Source: Nocardioides sp. JS614
GTDB taxonomy: Bacteria; Actinomycetota; Actinomycetes; Propionibacteriales; Nocardioidaceae
DNA length: 64,000 nucleotides
Direction: 5' to 3'
Assembly: GCF_000015265.1 (NCBI RefSeq)
Contig: NC_008699.1
Span: 3,720,001-3,784,000, forward strand
In this document: piece after piece, positions 25,401 through 33,529 of the stretch
Position numbering within the stretch: position 1 is the first letter of the stretch
Layout of the letters: each line of letters starts with the position of its first letter
Notes under the pieces: model-generated
What the model saw: the letters and a program-made list of their open reading frames with translations, nothing else
Told to the model about the DNA's origin: nothing
Database searches by the model: none
Translations under genes and position numbers: made by a program

Positions 25401-26687
25401 TCAGGCGATCCGGTCGATCACCAGCGGCGTCGGGGTGTACGGCGAGTCCGCGGGCGCGATGTCGTAGCCGCCCCCGAGTGAGTCCAGGGCCCGCTCGAAC
25501 CGGTGCTCGTCGTCGGTGAGCAGCGTGAACAGCGGCTGCCCCTCGGTGACGGCGTCCCCGGGGCGGGCGTGCCAGACGACGCCGGCGCCGGCCTGCACCG
25601 GGTCCTCCTTGCGGGCCCGGCCGGCGCCCAGCCGCCAGGCGGCCAGCCCGACGGCCATCGCGTCCAGCCGGGTCAGCACGCCGGACGCGGGAGCACTGAC
25701 GACATGGCTCTCCCGCGCCTGCGGGAGCGCGGCGTCGGGGTCGCCGCCCTGGGCCCGGATCATCGCCTTCCAGGCGTCCATCGCGGAGCCGTCGGCCAGC
25801 TTGTCGGCCGGGTCGACGTCGTCGCGACCCGCGCCGGCCAGCATCTCGCGGGCCAGCGCCAGGGTCAGCTCCACGACGTCGGCCGGGCCGCCGCCGGCGA
25901 GCACCTCCACCGACTCGGCGACCTCGATCGCGTTGCCGGCGGTGCGCCCCAGGGGGGTAGACATGTCGGTCAGGAGCGCGACCGTGTGGACGCCCGCGTC
26001 CGTGCCGAGCGCGACCATCGTCTCGGCGAGCTCGCGCGCGGAGTCGATGTCCTTCATGAACGCGCCGGTGCCGACCTTGACGTCGAGCACCAGTGAGCCG
26101 GTGCCCTCGGCGATCTTCTTGGACATGATCGAGGAGGCGATCAGCGGGATCGCCTCGACGGTGCCGGTCACGTCGCGCAGCGCGTAGAGCTTCTTGTCCG
26201 CGGGCGCCAGCCCATCGCCGGCCGCGCAGATCACCGCACCCACCGACTCGAGCTGCGCCATCATCTCGTCGTTCGACAGGGCCGCCCGCCAGCCGGGGAT
26301 GGCCTCGAGCTTGTCGAGGGTGCCACCCGTGTGGCCCAGGCCGCGCCCGGAGAGCTGCGGGACGGCGACCCCGCAGGCGGCGACCAGCGGCGCGAGCGGC
26401 AGCGTGATCTTGTCGCCGACCCCGCCGGTGGAGTGCTTGTCGGCGGTCGGCCGCGAGAGCGAGGAGAAGTCCATCCGCTCCCCCGACGCGATCATCGCGG
26501 CGGTCCAGCGGGCGATCTCGCGCCGGTTCATCCCGTTGAGCAGGATGGCCATCGCGAGCGACGACATCTGCTCGTCGGCGACCGCACCCCTGGTGTAGGC
26601 GTCGACCACCCAGTCGATCTGGCTGTCGGTCAGCTCGTGGCGGTCGCGCTTGGCGGCGATCACCTCGACGGCGTCATGGTCAGGCAT
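25401..26687 (-). CDS. deoA: Thymidine phosphorylase
   Basis: A 428-residue pyrimidine-nucleoside phosphorylase. The signature KHSTGGVGDKITL and DSRGLGHTGGTLDKLE-like LSGRGLGHTGGTLDKLEAI are present. So are the phosphate-binding SSIMSKKIAEG and VKVGTGAFM, with the catalytic Lys. It produces 2-deoxyribose-1-phosphate from thymidine, which goes to deoC through a phosphopentomutase. It is the last gene of the bmpA-ABC-cdd-P450-deoA run, and its start overlaps the P450 stop by 8 bp. That overlap supports co-transcription. Confidence 0.95.
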   Translation of the reverse strand: MPDHDAVEVIAAKRDRHELTDSQIDWVVDAYTRGAVADEQMSSLAMAILLNGMNRREIARWTAAMIASGERMDFSSLSRPTADKHSTGGVGDKITLPLAPLVAACGVAVPQLSGRGLGHTGGTLDKLEAIPGWRAALSNDEMMAQLESVGAVICAAGDGLAPADKKLYALRDVTGTVEAIPLIASSIMSKKIAEGTGSLVLDVKVGTGAFMKDIDSARELAETMVALGTDAGVHTVALLTDMSTPLGRTAGNAIEVAESVEVLAGGGPADVVELTLALAREMLAGAGRDDVDPADKLADGSAMDAWKAMIRAQGGDPDAALPQARESHVVSAPASGVLTRLDAMAVGLAAWRLGAGRARKEDPVQAGAGVVWHARPGDAVTEGQPLFTLLTDDEHRFERALDSLGGGYDIAPADSPYTPTPLVIDRIA

Positions 26688-27855
26688 GTGTTCCTCCCAC
26701 GGGCACGCTACGGAACCCTCTCAACACGAACGTCCCGCGGCTCTCCGGCGCTCCGGTGAGGGCCAGGTCGGGGAACGTCTCGAACAGTTCGGACACCGAC
26801 TCCGCCAGCTCCATCCTCGCGAGCGGGGCGCCCAGGCAGAAGTGCACACCGACCCCGAACGCCAGGTGGTTGTTGGGATCGCGGTCCACGTCGAACACGT
26901 CGGGGTCGTCGAAGACCGCCGGGTCGCGGTTCGCGGCGCCGAGCAGGGCGACGACCTTCTGCCCCTCCTCGACCAGCACGGCCTGCTCGCCCTCGCCGAC
27001 CTGCACGTCCTCCATGGCGGTCCGCTCGAACAGCTGGAGCGCGGAGTCGAAGCGCAGCATCTCCTCGACCGTGCGAGGCACGTCGGACCCAGGACGCAGG
27101 CCGCGACGCAGCATCGCCGTCAGGCCGTTGCCGAACACGTTGACCGAGGCCTCGTGCCCGGCGTTGAGCAGCAGCACCACCGCGGCGACGACCTCGTCCT
27201 CGGTCAGCTCGGTCGCGACCAGGTCGGTGATCAGGTCCTCGGCGGGCGCCGTACGCCGCTCCCGCACCAGCTCGCGCACCAGGCCGGCGAAGTCGGTCGC
27301 GGCGGCGACGGCCGCGTCGACCGTCTCCTGCGGCGGCGAGACCTCGTACATCCGCACGATCGCCTGCGACCAGTCGCGCAGCGAGTGCGCGTAGGTGCGC
27401 GGCACCCCCAGCAGGTCCGCGATCACCAGCACCGGCAGCGGCTCGGCATAGTCCCCGACCACGTCGAAGCCCGCCGGGTCCACCCCGGCGAGCAGCTCGG
27501 CGGCCAGCTCCCGCACCCGCGGGCGCAGCCGCTCCACGTGCCCGCGGGCGAAGGCCGAGGCGACCGGGCGCCGGAGCCGGGTGTGCTCGGGCGGCTCGTT
27601 CTCCATCATCTGGTTGCGGTGCAGCAGGTTGAACGGCTCGAGGTGGTCGAGCGGCTCCTTGTCCTTCCAGAGCCGGCCCAGCCGCCGGTCGCGCTGCACC
27701 TGCCCGACCGTCGCGTGCGCGAACGTGAGGTACCGGCCGGTCGGCTCGTGCCACGCCACCGGGTGCCGCGCACGCTCGCGCGCGAAGTGCGGGTACGGGT
27801 CGGCGACGACGGCCGGGTCGGTCAGGTCAATCGAGGTCGTCGGGACCGAACGCAT
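26680..27855 (-). CDS. Cytochrome P450 inside the nucleoside salvage operon
   Basis: A 391-residue soluble bacterial P450. The I-helix reads LLLNAGHEASVNVF (Ala/Gly-Gly-x-Glu-x-Ser), the ExxR is in EEMLRFDSALQ, and the haem loop is FGVGVHFCLGAPLAR with the Cys ligand. All core elements are intact. It is wedged between cdd and deoA: its start at 27855 lies 29 bp inside the cdd 3' end, and its stop overlaps deoA by 8 bp. That placement suggests translation as part of the salvage operon, yet no nucleoside P450 is known to me in this pathway. The substrate is unknown. Confidence 0.93.
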   Translation of the reverse strand: MRSVPTTSIDLTDPAVVADPYPHFARERARHPVAWHEPTGRYLTFAHATVGQVQRDRRLGRLWKDKEPLDHLEPFNLLHRNQMMENEPPEHTRLRRPVASAFARGHVERLRPRVRELAAELLAGVDPAGFDVVGDYAEPLPVLVIADLLGVPRTYAHSLRDWSQAIVRMYEVSPPQETVDAAVAAATDFAGLVRELVRERRTAPAEDLITDLVATELTEDEVVAAVVLLLNAGHEASVNVFGNGLTAMLRRGLRPGSDVPRTVEEMLRFDSALQLFERTAMEDVQVGEGEQAVLVEEGQKVVALLGAANRDPAVFDDPDVFDVDRDPNNHLAFGVGVHFCLGAPLARMELAESVSELFETFPDLALTGAPESRGTFVLRGFRSVPVGGTHA

Positions 27856-28228
27856 CCGGCAGCACCTCGTCCATCCGCTTCACGCCCGAGACCGTCCACA
27901 GCAGCAGCCCCGGCCCACCGTTCTCGTGCAGCAGCTGGCGGCACCGCCCGCACGGCATGATGATCTCGCGCTCGCCGTTGACGCACACGAAGTGCGTCAG
28001 CCGCCCGCCACCGCTGATGTGCAGCTGGCTGACCAGTCCGCACTCGGCGCACAGGCCGACGCCGTACGACGCGTTCTCGACGTTGCAGCCGACCACCGTC
28101 CGACCGTCGTCGACGAGCGCCGCGGCGCCGACCGAGAAGCGCGAGTACGGCACGTACGCGTGCCTCATCGCCTCCTCGGCCGCCGCCTTGAGCGACTCCC
28201 AGTCGAACTCGGTGTCCTGGGCGCTCAC
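27827..28228 (-). CDS. cdd: Cytidine deaminase
   Basis: A 133-residue zinc enzyme converting cytidine/deoxycytidine to uridine/deoxyuridine. The first zinc/catalytic motif is GVGLCAECGLVSQ (C-A-E with the proton-shuttling Glu). The second is PCGRCRQLL with two Cys ligands, the small tetrameric type. VGCNVENASYG is the substrate-binding loop. Start is GTG at 28228, sharing one base with the TAG stop of the upstream permease. Uridine formed here can go to the uridine kinase-like enzyme or to a phosphorylase. Confidence 0.95.
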   Translation of the reverse strand: MSAQDTEFDWESLKAAAEEAMRHAYVPYSRFSVGAAALVDDGRTVVGCNVENASYGVGLCAECGLVSQLHISGGGRLTHFVCVNGEREIIMPCGRCRQLLHENGGPGLLLWTVSGVKRMDEVLPDAFGPDDLD

Positions 28229-29496
28229 TACCCTGCGCTGCCCTTGCGGTAGATCTGCCCGTCGGCTGTCGGCATCCGCAATCGTTGTGAGGCGAAGGCG
28301 AGCACCAGCATCGTGATGACGTACGGCGTCATCCGGGTGAAGTCGCTCGGCACCTCGTCGATCGCGAAGTACAGCGCGCCGAGCGCGAGCGCCACGAACC
28401 CGGTCACGACCGCGGCCCGCTGCTGGCCCTGCCGGGCCTGCCAGACCGCCATGGCGAGCGCGAGCACTGCCAGTGCGAGCAGCAGCGCATGCACCGAGTC
28501 ACCACCCTGGCGCAGGCTGAGCGTGTCGGTGTAGCCGAACAGGCCGGAGCCGGCCAGCAGGCCACCGGGGCGCCAGTTGCCGAAGATCATGGCTGCCAGG
28601 CCGATGTAGCCCCGCCCGGCCGTCTGCCCGTCGCGGTAGTTGCTCGACGCGACCATCGCGAGGAAGCCGCCACCCAGGCCGGCAAGGCCGCCGGAGACCA
28701 GGACCGCCACGAACTTGTAGCGCAGCACGCGGATACCGAGCGACTCCGCGGCCACCGGGCTCTCACCGCAGGAGCGCAGTCGCAGCCCGAACGGGGTGCG
28801 CCACAGCAGCCAGTAGCTGAGCAGCAGCAGCAGCACCGCGAGGACCACCAGCAGCGACAGGTTGGTCACCAGGGCCCGCAGCACGGCCGCGAGCTCGGAG
28901 ACCACGAACAGGTCCTTCTTCTCGAGGTCGAACAGGCCGTCGCTGATCGGGTCGATGGTGACCGTCTGCACGTCGGGGATCTTCGGCGACTGCGTCTGCC
29001 CGCCGCCGGGCAGCCCGACGAAGGTGAGCGAGGCGAGGTACTGGACCGCACCGAGCGCGATGATGTTGATCGCGACACCGGAGATGATGTGGTCGACGCC
29101 GAAGATCACGGTCGCCACCGCGTGCACGAGGCCGCCGAGGACGCCCAACATGACCGCGCCCGCGACACCGGCCCAGGCGCCGTAGTGGTAGCCGAAGTAG
29201 CCGGCGCCCCAGGTGCCGAGGATCATCATGCCCTCGAGGCCGATGTTGACGATGCCGGCGCGCTCCGACCAGAGGCCGCCGAGACCGGCGAGCATGATCG
29301 GCACGGTGGCGATGAACATCGCCGAGACGGTGCCCGACGAGGTCAGGTCGTTCGCGCCGGTGATGATCTCCAGCACCGACAGCGCCGCCAGGATCGCGAA
29401 GAACCCGACGACGAACCACCAGCGGGGGATCTTGCGTCGAGGCTTGGCGCCGACGCTCGGCTCGGCCGCGTGGGTGGCGGTGGCGGGCACACTCAT
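28228..29496 (-). CDS. ABC transporter permease, nucleoside/BMP type (second permease)
   Basis: A 422-residue membrane protein with about ten helices, belonging to the BPD_transp_2 permeases of nucleoside/simple-sugar importers. Recognisable blocks are GLGGLWSERAGIVNIGLEGMM (glycine-rich loop of this family), FGVDHIISGVAINIIALG and SGGLAGLGGGFLAM. It pairs with the other permease as the YufQ-type subunit. Start ATG at 29496 (MSVPATATH) is preferred; an ATG at 29526 would add ten low-complexity residues. cdd follows with a one-base overlap. Confidence 0.92.
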   Translation of the reverse strand: MSVPATATHAAEPSVGAKPRRKIPRWWFVVGFFAILAALSVLEIITGANDLTSSGTVSAMFIATVPIMLAGLGGLWSERAGIVNIGLEGMMILGTWGAGYFGYHYGAWAGVAGAVMLGVLGGLVHAVATVIFGVDHIISGVAINIIALGAVQYLASLTFVGLPGGGQTQSPKIPDVQTVTIDPISDGLFDLEKKDLFVVSELAAVLRALVTNLSLLVVLAVLLLLLSYWLLWRTPFGLRLRSCGESPVAAESLGIRVLRYKFVAVLVSGGLAGLGGGFLAMVASSNYRDGQTAGRGYIGLAAMIFGNWRPGGLLAGSGLFGYTDTLSLRQGGDSVHALLLALAVLALAMAVWQARQGQQRAAVVTGFVALALGALYFAIDEVPSDFTRMTPYVITMLVLAFASQRLRMPTADGQIYRKGSAG

Positions 29497-29576
29497 GCGC
29501 GTACTCGCTTCGCTCCGTGCGCGCATGAGGCACAGGACACGCTGTCTTGAATGATTCGCTCGCTGCGCTCGCTCAT
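29497..29576 (-). repeat. Low-complexity GAGCGAGCGCAGCGAGCG / GAGCGAAGCGAG motifs at the permease junction
   Basis: The 76-bp junction between the two permeases holds two related runs read on the minus strand: GAGCGAGCGCAGCGAGCG just after ATG at 29576, and CGGAGCGAAGCGAGT near 29515. An ATGA overlap at 29573-29576 would start a short SERSER-coding frame, out of frame with the downstream permease. It is perhaps a recurring junction sequence of the genome; I cannot assign a function. Confidence 0.45.
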
Positions 29577-30688
29577 GCCTTGACCTCCTCGGCCGTGTCG
29601 TTCGATGTCTCGTTGCGTTCGCCCTCGAGGGCGCGGGCCACCTGCTGCTGTTCGAGGCGGTGGCGGTAGCGGCGCACGATCTCGTAGGAGATGACGACGG
29701 TCAGCACGATCACGCCCTGGGTGATGGCGACGATGTCGGGCGCGACGCCGACCAGGATCTGCAGCGGGTTGGACTGCTCGTCGAGGTAGGCGAACAGGAG
29801 CGCGCCGAGCGCGATCCCGATCGGGTTGTTACGGCCCAACAGCGCGATCGCGATGCCGGCGAAGCCGAGGCCGGACTGGAACGTCGAGCCGTAGGTGTAG
29901 GAGTCGCCGAACAGGATCGGGAGGCCGACCAGCCCGGCGAGGCCGCCGGAGATCAGCATCGCGGTGACGGTCATCCGCTTCACGCTGATGCCGCTCGCGA
30001 CCGCTGCGGTGGTCGACTGCCCGGTCGCGCGCAGGTCGAAGCCGAACCGGGTGCGGTTGAGGACGAACCAGAACGCGAACCCGACCACGGCGGCGATGAT
30101 GATGAAGCCGTAGATCTCGTAGCCACCGCCGATCCCGATGTTGGGGATCCGGCTGCCCTCGGGGATCTCCTTGGTGCCGATCTGGTTGCTGCCCTCCTCG
30201 CGCACCGCGACCTGGCGCAACAGGTAGGCGACCAGGAAGGTCGCGATCGCGTTGAGCATGATCGTGGAGATGACCTCGCTGACGCCGCGGGTCGCCCGCA
30301 GCACGCCCGCGATGCCGGCCCAGATCGCACCCACCGCCATCGCGCAGACGATCGCCAGCGCGGTGTTGAGGTAGCCCGGAAGCCAGGCCTCGCCGGCGAC
30401 GACGGCGCCGGTGAACGCCGCAACCCGGTACTGCCCGTCGACGCCGATGTTGAACAGGTTCATCCGGAAGCCGACGGCCACCGCGATGCCGGAGAGGTAG
30501 AGCACGGTGGCGTTGTCGATGATGTTCGCCAGGTTGCGCTTCTCGGGGACCGAGAGGATCTGGTCCCAGACGTCGATCACCGGATCGCCGGCTGCGAGCA
30601 GCACCAGGCTGGTGATTGCGAACGCCGAGGCGAGCGCCAGGACGGGCGTGCTGAGGGCGAGCAGCACCCGGGTCAGCCGCCCGGTCAT
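29573..30688 (-). CDS. ABC transporter permease, nucleoside/BMP type (first permease)
   Basis: A 371-residue polytopic permease. The segments VGFRMNLFNIGVDGQY, TRGVSEVISTIMLNAIATFL and SGGLAGLVGLPILFG are typical of the YufP-type subunit of BMP-dependent nucleoside importers. The C-terminal tail is charged and cytoplasmic. Its ATG at 30688 overlaps the ATPase stop (ATGA), so translation is likely coupled. It forms the membrane channel with the second permease and is energised by the ATPase encoded upstream. Confidence 0.93.
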   Translation of the reverse strand: MTGRLTRVLLALSTPVLALASAFAITSLVLLAAGDPVIDVWDQILSVPEKRNLANIIDNATVLYLSGIAVAVGFRMNLFNIGVDGQYRVAAFTGAVVAGEAWLPGYLNTALAIVCAMAVGAIWAGIAGVLRATRGVSEVISTIMLNAIATFLVAYLLRQVAVREEGSNQIGTKEIPEGSRIPNIGIGGGYEIYGFIIIAAVVGFAFWFVLNRTRFGFDLRATGQSTTAAVASGISVKRMTVTAMLISGGLAGLVGLPILFGDSYTYGSTFQSGLGFAGIAIALLGRNNPIGIALGALLFAYLDEQSNPLQILVGVAPDIVAITQGVIVLTVVISYEIVRRYRHRLEQQQVARALEGERNETSNDTAEEVKA

Positions 30689-32205
30689 GCCGGGGCCCCC
30701 GCTCCGGTCATCGCCGACCCGAGCTGCTCGGGCGTGACGTCGTCGGGGTCGAAGCTGCCGACCAGGCGGCCTCGCAGGATGACCTCGATCCGATCGGAGA
30801 GCCCGATCAGCTCGTCGAGGTCGGCAGAGATCAGCAGCACGGCCAGCCCTTCACGTCGAGCCCTCTTGATGTGGTCCCAGATCGCGGCCTGGGCGCCGAC
30901 GTCGACCCCACGGGTCGGGTGGCCGGCGATCAGCAGGATCGGGTCGCTGCTCATCTCTCGACCGACGATCAGCTTCTGCTGGTTGCCGCCCGAGAGCGCC
31001 CTGGCCAGCACGTCCGGTCCGGGCGTGCGCACGTCGTAGTCGGTGATGATCCGCTGGGTGTCCTCACGCGCGGCGCCGCGGTGGATCAGGCCGTGGCGTA
31101 CGCCGGGCGGTCGGGTCTGGTGGCCGAGGATCCGGTTCTCCCACAGCGGGGAGTCCAGCAGCAGCCCGTGCCGGTGCCGGTCCTCGGGGATGTAGCCGAC
31201 GCCCGCCTCCCGGCGCTGGCCGGTGGAGCGCTCGGTGAGGTCGGTCCCGTCGAGCTCGATGTGTCCGGTCGCGCCGGGGCGCATGCCCATGATCGACTCG
31301 ACCAGCTCGGCCTGGCCGTTGCCCTCGACCCCGGCGATGCCGAGGATCTCGCCGCGGTGGATCTTGAACGAGATGTTCTCGAGCAGCGGCCGGCCGCCCG
31401 GGTTGGGCAGCGAGAGGTCCTCGACCGAGAGGAGCACGTGGTCGGTCACGGTGGAGGCCTCGGTGGACGGCGAGGGGAGCTCGGAGCCCACCATCAGCTC
31501 GGCGAGCTGGCGGGCGGTGACGCCGGCCGGATCGACGGTCTTGACCGTGGTCCCGCGCCGGATCACGGTGATCTCGTCGGCGACGGAGAGCACCTCGTCG
31601 AGCTTGTGCGAGATGAAGATGACGCTGAGCCCCTCGTTCTTGAGCTCGCGCAGGTTGCCGAACAGCTCGTCGACCTCGTGTGGGACGAGCACGGCGGTCG
31701 GCTCGTCGAGGATGACGATCTGCGCACCCCGGTAGAGGACCTTGAGGATCTCGACCCGCTGGCGGGCGCCGACGCCGAGGTCCTCGACCAGGCGGTCGGG
31801 CTCGATCCCGAGGCCGTAGGCGTCGGAGATCCGTCGGATCTCGGCGCGCGCCTTGGCCCCGATGCCGTGCCGCTTCTCGGCGCCGAGCACGACGTTCTCG
31901 AGCACCGTGAGGTTGTCGGCGAGCATGAAGTGCTGGAAGACCATGCCGACGCCGACCTTGATCGCGTCGGCCGGCGAGTGCAGGGAGACCTGCTCGCCGT
32001 TGATCTCGATGGTGCCCGAGTCGGGGGGCTGCACGCCGTAGAGGATCTTCATCAGCGTGGACTTGCCGGCGCCGTTCTCTCCGACGATCGCGTGGATGGT
32101 GCCGCGACGGACGTCGATGTTGATGTCGTCGTTGGCGATCACGCCGGGGAACCGCTTGCCGATTCCGCGCAGGCGGACCGCGATGTCCGGGGCTGGGGTG
32201 GGCAC
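30685..32205 (-). CDS. ABC transporter ATPase with two nucleotide-binding domains (nucleoside import)
   Basis: A 506-residue fused ATPase of the RbsA/nucleoside class. The first domain has Walker A VGENGAGKSTLMKILYG near residue 42 and IVILDEPTAVL as Walker B. The second domain is degenerate at Walker A (GVEGNGQAELVESI) but keeps LSGGNQQKLIVGREM. One degenerate domain is usual for this family. Start GTG at 32205 is set by a strong SD, AAGGAGG, nine bases upstream. bmpA lies upstream across a 127-bp gap containing a strong hairpin. Confidence 0.94.
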   Translation of the reverse strand: MPTPAPDIAVRLRGIGKRFPGVIANDDINIDVRRGTIHAIVGENGAGKSTLMKILYGVQPPDSGTIEINGEQVSLHSPADAIKVGVGMVFQHFMLADNLTVLENVVLGAEKRHGIGAKARAEIRRISDAYGLGIEPDRLVEDLGVGARQRVEILKVLYRGAQIVILDEPTAVLVPHEVDELFGNLRELKNEGLSVIFISHKLDEVLSVADEITVIRRGTTVKTVDPAGVTARQLAELMVGSELPSPSTEASTVTDHVLLSVEDLSLPNPGGRPLLENISFKIHRGEILGIAGVEGNGQAELVESIMGMRPGATGHIELDGTDLTERSTGQRREAGVGYIPEDRHRHGLLLDSPLWENRILGHQTRPPGVRHGLIHRGAAREDTQRIITDYDVRTPGPDVLARALSGGNQQKLIVGREMSSDPILLIAGHPTRGVDVGAQAAIWDHIKRARREGLAVLLISADLDELIGLSDRIEVILRGRLVGSFDPDDVTPEQLGSAMTGAGAPA

Positions 32206-32214
32206 TATCCGTGA

Positions 32215-32221
32215 CCTCCTT
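32215..32221 (-). promoter_or_regulatory. Strong SD (AAGGAGG) of the nucleoside ABC ATPase
   Basis: On the minus strand AAGGAGG followed by nine bases and the GTG start at 32205. It fixes the start of the ATPase and lies just downstream of the hairpin that follows bmpA. Confidence 0.7.
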
Positions 32222-32272
32222 GTCAGGCTCGACCGATGACGCTACCGGTTCGGCGGCGTCGGGGGCGCGACA

Positions 32273-32301
32273 GGCCCGCGGGGCAGAGTGCCCCGCGGGC
32301 C
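32273..32301 (-). terminator. 13-bp perfect hairpin between bmpA and the ABC ATPase (possible attenuating terminator)
   Basis: Arms GGCCCGCGGGGCA / TGCCCCGCGGGCC with a three-base loop, beginning 31 bp after the bmpA stop. There is no U-tract, as is common for actinobacterial hairpin terminators. Partial termination or 3'-end protection here would give more binding protein than transporter. Confidence 0.6.
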
Positions 32302-32332
32302 CGTCACAGGTGTTGCTTCGTTCAGCGGTGGA

Positions 32333-33397
32333 TCACTTGGGCTCGGTCGGGACCGTGATCTTGCCGTCGATGATCTGCTGCTTGTAGTCGTCGAGCTGAC
32401 CGGTGATGTCGTCGATCATCCCGCCGCTGGTGGAGTAGCCCACACCGTCGACCGACAGGTCGTAGGTGGTGACGCCGGTCGGGAAGCTCCCGTCGTTGAC
32501 CTGCTTGAGGTACTCGTAGACCGCAACGTTCACGTTCTTGAGCATCGAGGTCATGATGACGTCCTGGACGGACGGGTCGGCGGTGTTGTACTGGTCGGAG
32601 TCGACACCGATCGCGAGGTTGCCGGACTCGGCGGCCGCCTCGAAGACGCCACCACCGGAGCCACCGGCGGCGTGGTAGACGATGTCGGCGCCGGCGTCGT
32701 ACATGCCCTGCGCAGCGGTCTTGCCCTTGGCCGGGTCACCGAAGCCGGAGAAGTCCGGAACCTGGGTCAGGTAGGTGACGTCGACCTTGATGTTCGGGTT
32801 GACGGCCGCGACGCCGGCCTCGTAGCCGGCCTGGAACTTCTGGATCAGCGGGGTCTCGACGCCGCCGATGAAGCCGACGTGGTCGGTCTTGGTCTTCAGC
32901 GCGGCAGCCGCGCCGACCAGGAACGAGCCCTGCTCCTCGGCGAAGACCAGGCTGGCGACGTTCGGGACGTCCGCGAGGCTGGAGTCGTCGATGATCGCGA
33001 AGTGCACGTCCGGGTACTCCGCCGCGACCTTGCCGACCGATGCGGCGTAGGCGAAGCCCACCGCGATGATCGGGTCGAAGCCGGCGTCGGCGAAGGTGCG
33101 CAGCCGCTCCTCGCGGGCGTTCTCGGCCTCGCCGTCCTCGGCCTCGGACTCGTTGGCGGTCATGCCGAACTCCTCGACCGCCTGGTCGAGACCGGCGGCC
33201 GCCGAGTCGTTGAAGGACTGGTCGCCGCGTCCGCCGACGTCGTAGGCCATGCCGACCTTGACGTCGGACTGGGGGGCCGAGGAGCTCGGGGTGTCGGACC
33301 CGGTGGTGCTCTCGCCGTCACTGTCGCTGCTGCCGCATGCGCCGAGGGCCAGGATGCCGGCCGTCAGCAGGGCTGCGAACTTCGTGGTGCGTCGCAA
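32333..33397 (-). CDS. bmpA: BMP family nucleoside-binding lipoprotein
   Basis: A 354-residue substrate-binding lipoprotein of the Bmp/PnrA family, delivering nucleosides to the ABC transporter encoded downstream. The signal peptide ends in a lipobox, LALGACGSS, with the Cys near residue 20; a Ser/Asp-rich linker follows. The mature domain has VKVGMAYDVGGRGDQSFND, IIAVGFAYAASVG and VYHAAGGSGGGVFEAA. Start is TTG at 33397: AAGGAGG lies five bases upstream, and no ATG or GTG precedes the signal peptide in a sensible place. An ATG at 33451 would add 18 residues that spoil the signal peptide. Confidence 0.93.
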   Translation of the reverse strand: MRRTTKFAALLTAGILALGACGSSDSDGESTTGSDTPSSSAPQSDVKVGMAYDVGGRGDQSFNDSAAAGLDQAVEEFGMTANESEAEDGEAENAREERLRTFADAGFDPIIAVGFAYAASVGKVAAEYPDVHFAIIDDSSLADVPNVASLVFAEEQGSFLVGAAAALKTKTDHVGFIGGVETPLIQKFQAGYEAGVAAVNPNIKVDVTYLTQVPDFSGFGDPAKGKTAAQGMYDAGADIVYHAAGGSGGGVFEAAAESGNLAIGVDSDQYNTADPSVQDVIMTSMLKNVNVAVYEYLKQVNDGSFPTGVTTYDLSVDGVGYSTSGGMIDDITGQLDDYKQQIIDGKITVPTEPK

Positions 33398-33402
33398 GAC
33401 GC

Positions 33403-33409
33403 CCTCCTT
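33403..33409 (-). promoter_or_regulatory. SD (AAGGAGG) deciding the TTG start of bmpA
   Basis: On the minus strand AAGGAGG, five bases, then TTG at 33397, directly before the Arg-Arg-containing signal peptide. Confidence 0.7.
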
Positions 33410-33529
33410 CGTGTTCTGTGGACGCCCTACCGGGCGCGAAACACCGGCCACACTAGGGCCTGCGTCCGGCCGTCACAGCCACATCACGAAGTTGTTATCG
33501 AGTCGATGCCAGACGGCACGAGATTCCTC

